Positions 53,236 to 62,022 of a DNA stretch of 64,000 nucleotides are shown one piece after another; positions within the stretch are counted from its first letter, which is position 1; each line of letters starts with the position of its first letter. The notes beneath the pieces are model-generated. The model was not told the DNA's origin, made no database searches, and was given only the letters and a program-made list of their open reading frames with translations. Origin of the DNA: Chlamydiales bacterium (lineage in GTDB: Bacteria > Chlamydiota > Chlamydiia > Chlamydiales > Simkaniaceae); NCBI GenBank assembly GCA_024233395.1, contig JACKPR010000003.1, positions 248,001 through 312,000 on the forward strand, in the 5' to 3' direction. The position numbers and the translations under genes are program-made.

Positions 53236-53772
53236 TTAGTAAGCCTTACCTACTTGTTGTGCACGTCTTTCTTGTGACTGTAAGACAGATCTTAAGACCT
53301 TGTTTAAAGCATCAAACATTGCGAGAGCAAGGTTTGCTTGAGTAAAGAGCAGATTCGTTTGGCCTTGGATTTGATGCTTATTGTCGTCGGCAGCATTCCC
53401 GAGCTGCTCAATGAGCTTTTCCAGATCTGCTTTGGAAACGGTTTTTGATTTCTCAAACTCTTCTTTCCCGAACATGGGATTAGGCTCTTTTCCGAGCTTT
53501 TGGCGCATTTCGTTAAGAATTTCTTGGAAATCAAGGATGGTGTCCCAGTGATCAGAAATGTCAAATTGCTCAGCATCTGGGTTTTTAGCTTTGATATTGG
53601 AAAGTTCGGTCTTTAAGTGGAGAATGATGTTTTTTAGCTCATCTTGAAGTCTGAGAACTTCGTCATTAATTTTTTGATACTTCTTTGTGGAGTGGATATC
53701 GTATGCATTACCAAGATTAACTGTTTCTGCAGCTAAATTGGCATCAATGCTTTCTACGGCTGTATCTGCCAT
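53236..53772 (-). CDS. CT577-like small type III-associated protein
   Basis: The ATG at 53772 lies after GAGAGG, so it is preferred over the TTG at 53787. The product of about 178 residues is almost wholly helical with a conserved-looking N-terminal AETVNLGNAYDIHSTKKYQK and C-terminal LLFTQANLALAMFDALNKVLRSV. By position in the block it corresponds to the small gene between chaperone and CopB in Chlamydia (CT577), though here it comes first. It may be a secreted helper or part of a needle-tip complex; that is inference. Confidence 0.6.
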   Translation of the reverse strand: MADTAVESIDANLAAETVNLGNAYDIHSTKKYQKINDEVLRLQDELKNIILHLKTELSNIKAKNPDAEQFDISDHWDTILDFQEILNEMRQKLGKEPNPMFGKEEFEKSKTVSKADLEKLIEQLGNAADDNKHQIQGQTNLLFTQANLALAMFDALNKVLRSVLQSQERRAQQVGKAY

Positions 53773-53825
53773 TGAAGGACCTCTCAAATTTTTTGTTACA
53801 ACACACTTGCTAAGACAGTCTTTTT

Positions 53826-53989
53826 GAACCTATCTCCCTAATCCCTCTTAAAGGGTTTTGTATCTTTTCTAAAAAAGTTCTTTTTTTTCCTCACCTATAG
53901 CGCCTTTGGCTATTGGCTCGTCAAAAAAAGCCCTTTTTTGAACGAAAATCTATCAAAACTCTTTTAAGAGTTATTAGTGAGACAGGTTC
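53826..53989. repeat. 164-bp imperfect palindrome in the translocator leader
   Basis: GAACCTATCTCCCTAATCCC and GTGAGACAGGTTC at the two ends continue as inverse arms about 65 bases long, including CTCTTAAAGGGTTTTG on the left and CAAAACTCTTTTAAGAG on the right. It is upstream of the translocator operon by 54 bases, where it could act on transcription or simply be an insertion. Its end sequence GAACCTATC is shared with the element at 62020. Confidence 0.65.
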
Positions 53990-54213
53990 TATGGTTAGTG
54001 TTTTATTTAGTGATTTTATTAGGCACCAACCCTGCCCGCACTTAAGAATATATCGAAAAAACGATTTACTTTCCATGTAAATATTCGATTTCTTGAATTA
54101 AAATATTAACTTACTAAAAGGATTATTGTAAAACGTTTACTTGCAGCGAAGTAAAATTTTAACTCACTTGAATTAAAATATTTACTTTATTTGATTTTGT
54201 TTCCACGATGTGC
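53990..54213. other. AT-rich intergenic region upstream of the translocator operon
   Basis: This stretch has no plausible gene. It contains two near-identical blocks, TTGAATTAAAATATTAACTT and TTGAATTAAAATATTTACTT, about 80 bases apart, and outer AGGCAC/GTGCCT ends. It may hold the promoter of the translocator block, but no clear -35/-10 pair stands out. Confidence 0.4.
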
Positions 54214-54717
54214 CTATCCTTTGAAAGTCTCTTCTAAATCCCTCAAGTAAAAGGCACTTAATTCTTTATGGTGTTCGGTAGCCACATCGTAAGGTGTCTG
54301 CATGCATGCATTCTTTGAGCCAAGAGCTTCCTTTAAGAGGTTACCCTTACGGAGAAGTTCACAAAGGTGAGATAAAGCATGTGTTGGATAACAAGCAGCT
54401 ACGAAATGAAAAGGAGTATTTTTATATTTTCCAGGACCTGGACGAATCCATGCTTCCATCTTGGTTTTGTGGGAAATCTCATCGATTTTGGAAATTAAAA
54501 ATTTTACTGTATCTTCTTTGCTTTTCCCCTCCATATTTCCCGATATGATCTGATATTGATAATCTTTAGGCGCAATGGTCTCAGAGGTTGTTTCGTAGAT
54601 TATTGCAGAGTGAATACTTTGACCGGCATGGTTGATAGCAGTCAGTGCTACTATTTGAACTACTCTTGGATTTGCCGGGTCGCTATTCCCCAATAATGAA
54701 CTCAAAGATGAACTCAT
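54214..54717 (-). CDS. ankyrin-repeat-like protein, effector candidate
   Basis: A perfect AAGGAGGT site seven bases before the ATG at 54717 fixes the start (the longer frame begins ten residues earlier). The C-terminal half has an ankyrin-like pattern: NTPFHFVAACYPTHALSHLC and GSKNACMQTPYDVA, which match the TPLHxA-x-NGH-x-D consensus loosely. No signal peptide is present. Small ankyrin proteins near type III genes in Chlamydiae are often exported to the host. It lies about 440 bases upstream of the translocator genes on the same strand. Confidence 0.6.
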   Translation of the reverse strand: MSSSLSSLLGNSDPANPRVVQIVALTAINHAGQSIHSAIIYETTSETIAPKDYQYQIISGNMEGKSKEDTVKFLISKIDEISHKTKMEAWIRPGPGKYKNTPFHFVAACYPTHALSHLCELLRKGNLLKEALGSKNACMQTPYDVATEHHKELSAFYLRDLEETFKG

Positions 54718-54888
54718 GGTTACCTCCTTATTTTTTGCAAAGAGCATATGTTCATAAAGGATAATTAAACAATTAAAAAGGGGGACATAACCTTTTTGTC
54801 CTTACGAATAGAAGGTTCTCCTTTATAAAAATTGTTTTTTTGCTGATAGTGGAGTTTTTGTACGATTCACGGTTTTTTGAGAGGTCAA

Positions 54889-56175
54889 ATGGCAACGATT
54901 CAGCGCATGAGAAGTAAAGAGATATTTGAACGATCGCAAAAGGTGATCCCAGGTGGGGTCAACTCTCCTGTCCGTGCTTTTATTGGACTTGATATCGATC
55001 CAATGATTGTGAAGAAAGGAAAGGGGGACATGATTACTGATGTCGATGGACGGTCTTATATCGATTATTGTATGAGCTGGGGTGCTCTCCTTCATGGGCA
55101 TGCCCAGGAGGAAGTGACTCAAAGAGTCATTGAAAGAACGAAGCTAGGCAGTTCATTTGGAATCGCAACAGAAGAAGAGCAGAAACTTGCTGAAGAGCTT
55201 ATTCAAGGGGTCAGTAGTCTGGAGAAGGTGCGGTTTGTCTCATCGGGGACAGAAGCTGTGATGACCGCTGTTCGCCTTGTTCGTGGCTATACGGGGCGTC
55301 CTATTGTGATCAAATTTAATGGGAATTACCACGGGCATGCAGACCCTTTCTTAGTCAAGGCTGGATCTGGGGTTTCTCAGGTCAGTCAAGAGTCTTCTTC
55401 AGAAGGAGTTCCTGAAGAAGTGGTTAAACATACTCTTTCTCTCCCTTATAATGATTGTGAGACCTTTAAGAAGGTGATGCATGATCCTTTTTATTCCCAG
55501 TTTGTCGCTGCGGTTGTTTTAGAGCCGATTGGAGCAAATATGGGGGTTGTTCCTGCTACTGCAGAGTTTTTAAAGTGTATCCGAGAAGAGACTAAGCGTA
55601 TTGGAGCTGTTTTAATTTTTGATGAGGTGATTAGCGGTTTTCGTGTCTCTTACGGAGGAGCTCAAGAGCTTTATGGAATTAATCCCGACCTCAGTTGTTT
55701 TGGTAAAATTATTGGTGGGGGTTTTCCTGCTGCAGCTTTTGGTGGAAGAAAAGAAATTATGGATTGCTTAGCGCCCCAAGGACAGGTTTATCAAGCAGGA
55801 ACCCTATCGGGAAATCCCGTTGCAATGGAAGCCGGCCTTGCTACATTGGAAATTGCAAGGAGACCAGGTTTTTACGAGGAACTTAGGCGGAAGACAGAAA
55901 TCATTACAAAACCTTTGCGTCATCAGATCAAAGGGGGATGTCTTCAAGAAACTGTGGGAATGTTTACCCTCTTTTTTGGGGTGGAAAAAGTTTCTTCATT
56001 TGAAGACTTAGTCAATCTAGACAAAGAGCGTTTTAAAGCCTATTTTCATTTTATGTGGGATAAAGGGATTTATATTTCACCTTCTCCCTATGAAGCTTGC
56101 TTTATTTCCTCTGCTCATACAGATGAGCATTTAGAAAGAACTCGTGATGCAATTTTCGAATTTTTAAGAGATTAG
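54889..56175 (+). CDS. hemL: glutamate-1-semialdehyde 2,1-aminomutase
   Basis: The 428-residue enzyme from the ATG at 54889 (GAGAGG upstream) carries class III aminotransferase motifs: VIPGGVNSPVRAF, FVSSGTEAVM, FNGNYHGHAD, VLIFDEVISGFRVS and FGKIIGGGFPAA with the pyridoxal-binding lysine near residue 273. It converts glutamate-1-semialdehyde into 5-aminolevulinate for heme. The TTG start 12 bases upstream is less likely. The NfeD-protease gene starts two bases after it, so they may share a transcript, but function does not link them. Confidence 0.95.
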   Translation: MATIQRMRSKEIFERSQKVIPGGVNSPVRAFIGLDIDPMIVKKGKGDMITDVDGRSYIDYCMSWGALLHGHAQEEVTQRVIERTKLGSSFGIATEEEQKLAEELIQGVSSLEKVRFVSSGTEAVMTAVRLVRGYTGRPIVIKFNGNYHGHADPFLVKAGSGVSQVSQESSSEGVPEEVVKHTLSLPYNDCETFKKVMHDPFYSQFVAAVVLEPIGANMGVVPATAEFLKCIREETKRIGAVLIFDEVISGFRVSYGGAQELYGINPDLSCFGKIIGGGFPAAAFGGRKEIMDCLAPQGQVYQAGTLSGNPVAMEAGLATLEIARRPGFYEELRRKTEIITKPLRHQIKGGCLQETVGMFTLFFGVEKVSSFEDLVNLDKERFKAYFHFMWDKGIYISPSPYEACFISSAHTDEHLERTRDAIFEFLRD

Positions 56176-56176
56176 A

Positions 56177-58525
56177 ATGAAAAGACTCTTTTTTCTTCTC
56201 CTTATTTTTTCTTGCAGCCTTTTTGCCCTCAGTACAGAGCAGTTTTCGGAAATCGAGAGGCAAAACCAGATTTTCTTGAATGACGCATCTGATACTCAAG
56301 GTGCGATGAGTGAAGAAAGGAAATCTGGTGAAGCCATAGCTGCCTATCGGTTCCAAAAAGTGTCGCGTTCTGAAGGGGATACCTATGTTTTGTTAAAGGG
56401 GTACTTAGGAGATGATAATCTCTCTTTTGCCAAAGAAAAGGTGAATGCGATTCGTAAACAGGATGGAGGAAGACTGATTTTGCAAATCAACTCATCCTCA
56501 GGGGATCTTCTGTCGTGTCTTTCTCTAGCCCAAGAGATCTATGACATTAAGATGAGAAGCAGCAAATATGTGATTGTTTATATTGATGGAAAAGCTGTTG
56601 GTCCTGCAGCGATTTTTCCCTTTATTGCAGATGAAATAATTGTGACTTCTCTTGTTGCATGGGGAGATATTCCCTATGGAGTCAAAAACCAAATGTCACC
56701 CGAGCAAATGCGTCGAGTTGTTAGATCTCTCATTAATCAGAATCGCCATAATGCTTCTCTCCTCTACAAAGTTGTTGATGCGATGATCGATCCTCATCAT
56801 CAACTTGTTTACCAAGATGGACAAGAGGTTATTGAAAAGGATGTACAAGGAAACTTTGATCCCCTTGTTCTGAATTTAAAAGGGATGAAATCTCTTGGTC
56901 TTATAGATAAGGTAATGGATGATCAGACCTTTTCTAAAAGCTATATGAAGGTTGAAGAAGAGCAAGCGGAATATGCGAAAATTATTTCTGCGGCTGAGTT
57001 TCAACAGCAGTTCAATACTTATGTTTCCTATAACAATTCAGAAGAAAACCTTATTGGATATTTAAGGATTGATGAAAAGAGACCCATTAATCAAGCGACT
57101 TATATTTATACGAAGTTTGCCTTAAAAGACTTTATTAAGAAAGGGGTCCATTTTGTAGTTCTAGATTTAGATACTCCTGGGGGAGAAGTCTTAGCAGCAC
57201 TAAAAATTGTTGATCTTCTCCAGAAAATGGATATTCAGTATCATATTCCTGTTATTGCCTTTGTCAATAATTGGGCTGTTTCTGCTGGTGCAATGCTTGC
57301 CTATTCTTGCCGTTTTATTGGTTCGGTTCCTAATTCTTTGATGGGGGCAGCTGAACCGGTCATCTTAGGGCAAGAAGGGCATATGGTTACGGCTTCAGAA
57401 AAGGTGAATTCGGCTCTTAGAGCGGAGTTTGCAAATATTGCAAGTTTTTATGGAAGGAATCCATTAATTGCAGAAGCAATGGTTGATAAAGACCTCATTC
57501 TTGTTATTCGAAATCATCGAGTTGTGAAACTAAGAGATGAAAGCGATGTGATCAATACAGGATCTTCTCCTGATGTGATTATTTCAGGGAGAGGAAAACT
57601 GCTCACTTTAAATGCAAAACAGATGGTTGATTTAGGAGTTGCAGATTTTGAAGTTCCTTACAAACCTCTTCCAGAAATTACGAGCAAGGAATGGAATCAA
57701 GGCGTTTGGCCTGCAAGTAAACTTCTTGTCTTTGAAGAACCGACACTTAAAAAAATTCCCCATGCAATGATGGTCGATTATCAAGACTGGAGGATTACTT
57801 TTTTCACCGTATTGACCCACCCCATTGTTGCGACTCTTCTTTTTATTGGCTTAGTGATTGGGTTTTATATTGAGATCAATACTCCAGGATTTGGGTTTCC
57901 AGGGTCCATTGCCTTGGGATGTTTAGTTTTGATCCTGATTTCAAGTTTTGCGAGTCATGCGATTAATTGGATCGAAATCATTATTCTTTGTATTGGTCTT
58001 GTTCTTCTTGCTTTGGAACTTTTTGTGATCCCAGGATTTGGTATTGTGGGAATCATGGGGATTCTCTTGACCATTATCGGTCTCTTTGCTTTAATGCTTC
58101 CTGGAATTGATCGTCTAAACTTCTTAGAACCAGGAACATTTAAATTGGTTGGCGTAGCATTTATTGAAAGGCTTGCATGGCTATGTGGGGGACTCATTTT
58201 TGCCATTATCATGATCATTTTAATGGCTCGCTTTTTCTCCCATCGCTTTTTCCGTTTTTCAAAGCTCATTTTAAAAGGAGAGCAAGAGAGAAAAGAAGGA
58301 TATGTTTCAGGGGTTCCAAGAGAATTAATGCCAGCGATTGGAGAGTTGGGAGAAACGGTCACGCCTCTTCGTCCTTCTGGAAAAGTTCACATTGGTGAAA
58401 ACCTTTATGATGCCATTTGTTTAACGGGATATTTAGAAACAAATAGTGCTGTAGAAGTGGTGAAAATCGAAGGAAGTAAAGTTGTTGTAAAACCACTCAA
58501 AGAGCAAAAGGATTTTTCATGTTAG
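56177..58525 (+). CDS. NfeD-type membrane serine protease with tandem ClpP-like domains
   Basis: The 782-residue protein has a signal peptide, a first ClpP-like domain (about residues 68-260), a second (about 290-480), four or so membrane helices (about 555-700) and a C-terminal NfeD OB-fold. The second domain shows the expected catalytic Ser369 in AVSAGAML and Lys409 in ASEKVNS. The first domain aligns but has AVGPAAIF at the serine site, so it is probably inactive. NfeD proteases cleave stomatin/flotillin-type partners, and a flotillin-like gene follows. Its stop overlaps the next gene by seven bases. Confidence 0.88.
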   Translation: MKRLFFLLLIFSCSLFALSTEQFSEIERQNQIFLNDASDTQGAMSEERKSGEAIAAYRFQKVSRSEGDTYVLLKGYLGDDNLSFAKEKVNAIRKQDGGRLILQINSSSGDLLSCLSLAQEIYDIKMRSSKYVIVYIDGKAVGPAAIFPFIADEIIVTSLVAWGDIPYGVKNQMSPEQMRRVVRSLINQNRHNASLLYKVVDAMIDPHHQLVYQDGQEVIEKDVQGNFDPLVLNLKGMKSLGLIDKVMDDQTFSKSYMKVEEEQAEYAKIISAAEFQQQFNTYVSYNNSEENLIGYLRIDEKRPINQATYIYTKFALKDFIKKGVHFVVLDLDTPGGEVLAALKIVDLLQKMDIQYHIPVIAFVNNWAVSAGAMLAYSCRFIGSVPNSLMGAAEPVILGQEGHMVTASEKVNSALRAEFANIASFYGRNPLIAEAMVDKDLILVIRNHRVVKLRDESDVINTGSSPDVIISGRGKLLTLNAKQMVDLGVADFEVPYKPLPEITSKEWNQGVWPASKLLVFEEPTLKKIPHAMMVDYQDWRITFFTVLTHPIVATLLFIGLVIGFYIEINTPGFGFPGSIALGCLVLILISSFASHAINWIEIIILCIGLVLLALELFVIPGFGIVGIMGILLTIIGLFALMLPGIDRLNFLEPGTFKLVGVAFIERLAWLCGGLIFAIIMIILMARFFSHRFFRFSKLILKGEQERKEGYVSGVPRELMPAIGELGETVTPLRPSGKVHIGENLYDAICLTGYLETNSAVEVVKIEGSKVVVKPLKEQKDFSC

Positions 58526-58974
58526 TTGCGGTTGGAGTAGCACTTCTTTCATTAATCCTTATTTATCTCGAATTTTTTGTGCCAGGGGCTGTTTTAGGAA
58601 TCCTTGGTGGAGTGGGTTTTTGTCTATCCATTCTTCTTTTTGTTTGGGAGTCAGCAAATCTTTGGCAAATTATTGTTTTTGTTGTTCTCATCATCGTCTT
58701 GTTAGTTCTTATGATTAAACTGGCTCTATGGAAACTAAAGCAAAAGCCTGCAATGTTTGCAAAAGAGGAGCAATCGGGATATTTGGCCTCTGAGTTTGAT
58801 AAAGAATTAATTGGAAAATCTGGGGAAGCTCTTACGGACTTAAGGCCATCAGGGCATATTAAGGTAGAAGGAATGAGACACCAAGCAGTTTCTGAAAGTC
58901 TTTATATTAAAAAGGGTGAATCTGTTAAAATTGTTGCCGGCGAGGGGGCAAGACTCATCGTCAGAAAACAATAA
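58519..58974 (+). CDS. short NfeD-like membrane protein
   Basis: The 151-residue product has two to three membrane helices and a C-terminal OB-fold segment (GKSGEALTDLRPSGHIKVEG and KKGESVKIVAGEGARLIV) typical of truncated NfeD proteins. These assist or regulate flotillin/stomatin partners. It is embedded between the long NfeD protease, whose end it overlaps, and the FloA gene 39 bases downstream. Confidence 0.9.
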   Translation: MLVAVGVALLSLILIYLEFFVPGAVLGILGGVGFCLSILLFVWESANLWQIIVFVVLIIVLLVLMIKLALWKLKQKPAMFAKEEQSGYLASEFDKELIGKSGEALTDLRPSGHIKVEGMRHQAVSESLYIKKGESVKIVAGEGARLIVRKQ

Positions 58975-59013
58975 TGCACCCCGTGAACGCGTGCAAAAAC
59001 AAAGGACTCTTTT

Positions 59014-60006
59014 ATGGAAGGCGCTGCACTTGGTATTTATGCCCTCATTATCCTTATGGGAATCATTGGGCTTATTTTCATCTTCATCTTAGGAAAATAT
59101 ATCAAACTTTGGTTTCAGGCATTTGTTTCTGGAACACCGATTTCTCTTTTTAATATTATTGGAATGAGTCTAAGGAAAATTCCTCCTCAAGTGATCGTTA
59201 ATGCGCGCATTAACTCTTACAAGGCAGGGCTCAAAGATATTGCGGTCTCTGATCTTGAAACACACTTTTTAGCTGGAGGGCGGATTTTAGAGGTTGTCCG
59301 CGCGATGATTGCTGCCGATAAGGCGAACATTCCTCTTGATTGGCGCCAAGCAACAGCCATTGATCTTGCTGGACGTGATATTTTAGAAGCTGTACGGACA
59401 TCGGTAAATCCTAAGGTGATTGATTGTCCGAGTTCAGATCCCAAGCAATACATCACTGCTGTTGCAAAGAATGGAGTGCAGCTTCTCTGTCGCGCAAGGG
59501 TAACCGTTCGAACAAATATTAAGCAGCTTGTTGGAGGAGCGACAGAAGAGACCATTATTGCTCGTGTTGGTGAAGGAATTGTCAACGCCATTGGTTCTTC
59601 AACGACGCATGCCGATGTTTTAGAAGCGCCTGAACTTATTACTAAACTTGTTCTCGATAAAGGACTGGATGCTCAGACTGCTTTTGAAATTTTATCGATC
59701 GATATTGCCGATATCAGTGTGGGTGACAATATTGGAGCGCAACTCAAGATTGATCAAGCGAATTCTGATAAGCAAGTGGCACAAGCAAAAGCTGAAGAAC
59801 GCCGGGCAATGGCTGTTGCCGCAGAACAAGAAAACAGAGCACAAGTCGTTCTTGCAGAAGCAGGGATTCCCAAAGCTATTGCTGGAGCCTTTAAAATGGG
59901 AAATCTTGGTGTGATGGACTTTTATAAACTCAAAAATCTTCAATCAGATACAAAGATGAGAGATGCTCTCTCGAAATATGAGGATGAAGATGAGTCAAAG
60001 CATTGA
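59014..60006 (+). CDS. floA: FloA-like flotillin
   Basis: The 330-residue protein has an N-terminal membrane hairpin (IYALIILMGIIGLIFIFIL) and the FloA/YqfA core: QVIVNARINSYKAGL, HFLAGGRILEVVRAMIAADKA, LAGRDILEAVRTSVNP, then the C-terminal helix AKAEERRAMAVAAEQE and KMRDALSKYEDEDE. Flotillins organise membrane microdomains and proteases. The NfeD-NfeD-FloA order is the usual bacterial partner set. An AAAGGA site precedes the ATG. Confidence 0.93.
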   Translation: MEGAALGIYALIILMGIIGLIFIFILGKYIKLWFQAFVSGTPISLFNIIGMSLRKIPPQVIVNARINSYKAGLKDIAVSDLETHFLAGGRILEVVRAMIAADKANIPLDWRQATAIDLAGRDILEAVRTSVNPKVIDCPSSDPKQYITAVAKNGVQLLCRARVTVRTNIKQLVGGATEETIIARVGEGIVNAIGSSTTHADVLEAPELITKLVLDKGLDAQTAFEILSIDIADISVGDNIGAQLKIDQANSDKQVAQAKAEERRAMAVAAEQENRAQVVLAEAGIPKAIAGAFKMGNLGVMDFYKLKNLQSDTKMRDALSKYEDEDESKH

Positions 60007-60322
60007 GGGACTCTATCCCCTTTTAATTTTAATCGGAGCCTCTATTCTTAAGGGGCTCCACAAAAGAGCAAAAGAAAAGAAAGAGCAGGAAAAAAAGATC
60101 GTCCGTCCTGCTCCTCGACAGCCATTGCAGCCCAAAGTTGAACCCCCAGCTCCAATAAGGATGACAAATATTAAACCTGTAAAACTTTCAGAGGTGGTTA
60201 AAAAAGAGGTTTTTCATCGAAAGAAAAAACCACGAATTGGAAAACTTGTCAGTGGTCTGAAAAGTAAGAAAGAGCTAATTCTTTTATCAGAAATTCTTGT
60301 GAATAAACACAATATTAATTAA
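59990..60322 (+). CDS. 110-residue basic protein with an N-terminal membrane helix
   Basis: The ATG at 59990 lies after GAGGATGAAG inside the end of floA. A single hydrophobic stretch (LYPLLILIGASILKGL) is followed by a strongly basic, Pro-rich region (KIVRPAPRQPLQPKVEPPAP) and a basic tail. It is unrecognised and may be an accessory of the FloA/NfeD group by position. The sequence ends 31 bases before the next gene. Confidence 0.55.
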   Translation: MSQSIEGLYPLLILIGASILKGLHKRAKEKKEQEKKIVRPAPRQPLQPKVEPPAPIRMTNIKPVKLSEVVKKEVFHRKKKPRIGKLVSGLKSKKELILLSEILVNKHNIN

Positions 60323-60352
60323 AGTTTTTTCTCAACATAATTGAGGAAGAAC

Positions 60353-61225
60353 ATGGCGCACGCAATTCTTAGTCGACTCGTTGATCCAACGTTGCTTCAG
60401 GATAGAGAGTTTCATTATCAAAGAGCTCACCTTAAGGAACGGGGATCTGTAGGTGCATATCGTTTAACGAGAGAGCATCAACAAAAAAAGGCTTATCATT
60501 ATTTTCAAGATCCGACTACTTACCAGTGGTATTTCGGGAATGATAATCCTCAGGCAACAAAAAGGTTGCTTGGAGTTATGGCTCTGGGCTCGCTTATCCT
60601 TTATACGGCAACCTTAGCTCTTAGGATCATTCAAACAGTGATCATATTAGTTGGGATCTTTTTTCGCTCTTATAAGGCTACATTTTCTCATAGAAAAGAA
60701 GCTGATTTTTCTGAACGTTTCTTTAAAGCTGTCGAATTTCAATTTTTTCAACAAAAAGAGGGTTTATTTTTTATTGGAAGAAGCTTGGTTTTAGATATCC
60801 AATGCTCTGTAGCCATGGGAGTTTCCGGTGTTGCAGCAAATTTTTATAGTGATGAACATCAAATCCGTAAAATGCAAGTCATTTTTTCTGAGATGGAGCA
60901 AAAATGGAATAAAGGACCAGATTTTGATGTCGAATCAGGAGCTGAAGAGATAAGCTGGCATGCAGATAATGCGGCAATTGCAAACTGGGCCCTTTTTCTA
61001 AAAAATACAAGCCTAAAAGGGATGACCTATCAAGATGTTTTAGGTCGACTTGAAGAGGTTCGAAAAGAATCTAATCGCACCTTTTATATTTATCAATGTG
61101 CTCAACCGCTAAGCCAAAGATTTCTAGCTCGACTAGATTGGATTGAAGGAAAGTTTACAACTTATGATGCACTTATTCGTCATTATGAAGCACAGGCTCA
61201 AAGATTAGACCAAGAAAGATATTAA
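60353..61225 (+). CDS. 290-residue protein with a central bilobed hydrophobic region, inclusion-membrane type candidate
   Basis: The ATG at 60353 follows GAGGAAGAAC, so it is preferred over the start 12 bases earlier. The N-terminus is soluble, then residues about 72-110 form a pair of membrane segments (LLGVMALGSLILYTATLALRI and IQTVIILVGIFFRSY) close together, a pattern found in chlamydial inclusion-membrane proteins. The C-terminal 170 residues are soluble and aromatic-rich. I recognise no family. It is convergent with the FliO-like gene and overlaps its end by four bases. Confidence 0.6.
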   Translation: MAHAILSRLVDPTLLQDREFHYQRAHLKERGSVGAYRLTREHQQKKAYHYFQDPTTYQWYFGNDNPQATKRLLGVMALGSLILYTATLALRIIQTVIILVGIFFRSYKATFSHRKEADFSERFFKAVEFQFFQQKEGLFFIGRSLVLDIQCSVAMGVSGVAANFYSDEHQIRKMQVIFSEMEQKWNKGPDFDVESGAEEISWHADNAAIANWALFLKNTSLKGMTYQDVLGRLEEVRKESNRTFYIYQCAQPLSQRFLARLDWIEGKFTTYDALIRHYEAQAQRLDQERY

Positions 61226-61917
61226 AGATCTTTATCACTTCCTAGCCAGTCCAAAGTTGCGACATTACGCACCTCTAACTGCGACTCAGCGATAAGAACT
61301 TGCTTTCCACCTACTTCAATGAGGTAAAGCATGGATTTCGGACTCAATGCACGTTTTTCAAGGATTTTAACCGACTTCAAAACGTTCATTCCACGTAGTC
61401 TTCCATGGCTAATTTTTCTGAACATCCAAACTGTTAAGATGACGAGAACAAGGAGCCCTACAAGGACAACAATTGTTTTAATAAAGGCTGTTTCATAGGA
61501 TTCGGTTGCTTTATGAACCTCATGAGAAGCCTTTTGATGCTCTTCAGAGGGGATGCACTCTTTTTCGTCCATTTCTTTAGCTTTAGTAGGAGCTATCTCT
61601 TCCTTCTTTTTCTCAGGAGGAGCCTCTTTTTTTTCTTCTTTCTTAGGGGCAGCATCCGCTATAAGTGCCAAATTAGAAAAATCTGCATTCACCTTCAACT
61701 CATCTTTTCCCCTTTGACTTTGTGCTCCCGCTCGACAACTTTCATTTAAGTTGTCTTCATGCTCCGCACTTAGTTCTATGGGAAAATCTGAGCGTGAATC
61801 TGAAAGCGGATTTTTAAAATCTGACACTAGCTCCATGTCCATATGAGAAGAAGCTGGAGCCTCTTCGGCTAAGAGGGGTGCAAAAGAAAGGATCAATAAA
61901 AGTTTGAGTATTCGCAT
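61222..61917 (-). CDS. FliO-like protein (flagellar/type III assembly)
   Basis: The ATG at 61917 starts a signal peptide (RILKLLLILSFAPLLA). A long acidic and Lys/Glu/Pro-rich spacer (about residues 20-155) precedes one membrane helix (TIVVLVGLLVLVILTVWMF) and a short C-terminal domain with EKRALSPKSMLYLIEVGGKQVLIAESQLEV, the core of FliO. FliO assists assembly of the type III export gate in flagella. A non-flagellate chlamydia could use it for the injectisome; that is inference. Confidence 0.78.
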   Translation of the reverse strand: MRILKLLLILSFAPLLAEEAPASSHMDMELVSDFKNPLSDSRSDFPIELSAEHEDNLNESCRAGAQSQRGKDELKVNADFSNLALIADAAPKKEEKKEAPPEKKKEEIAPTKAKEMDEKECIPSEEHQKASHEVHKATESYETAFIKTIVVLVGLLVLVILTVWMFRKISHGRLRGMNVLKSVKILEKRALSPKSMLYLIEVGGKQVLIAESQLEVRNVATLDWLGSDKDL

Positions 61918-61931
61918 ATTTGTAACCTTTA

Positions 61932-62022
61932 ATACCAATTGTAAAAAATAGAGTACCAAGTTAGCTGCAACTCTGCTGAAAAGATCAAAAGAACTTGCTG
62001 CTCTATTTTTTGAAATTGGTAT
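61932..62022. repeat. 91-bp inverted repeat upstream of the FliO-like gene
   Basis: ATACCAATT at the left pairs with AATTGGTAT at the right, and the inner AAAAAATAGAG pairs with CTCTATTTTTT; AAGTT and AACTT continue the arms. It lies 15 bases upstream of the FliO-like start codon on the minus strand and shares three bases with the next palindromic element. It may act on the message or be a decayed mobile piece. Confidence 0.65.

Noticed and set aside
59217..59591. Minus-strand open frame opposite floA
   Set aside because: It lies wholly within a well-supported flotillin gene and its protein is low-complexity Ser/Thr/Arg-rich, a common shadow of that codon pattern.
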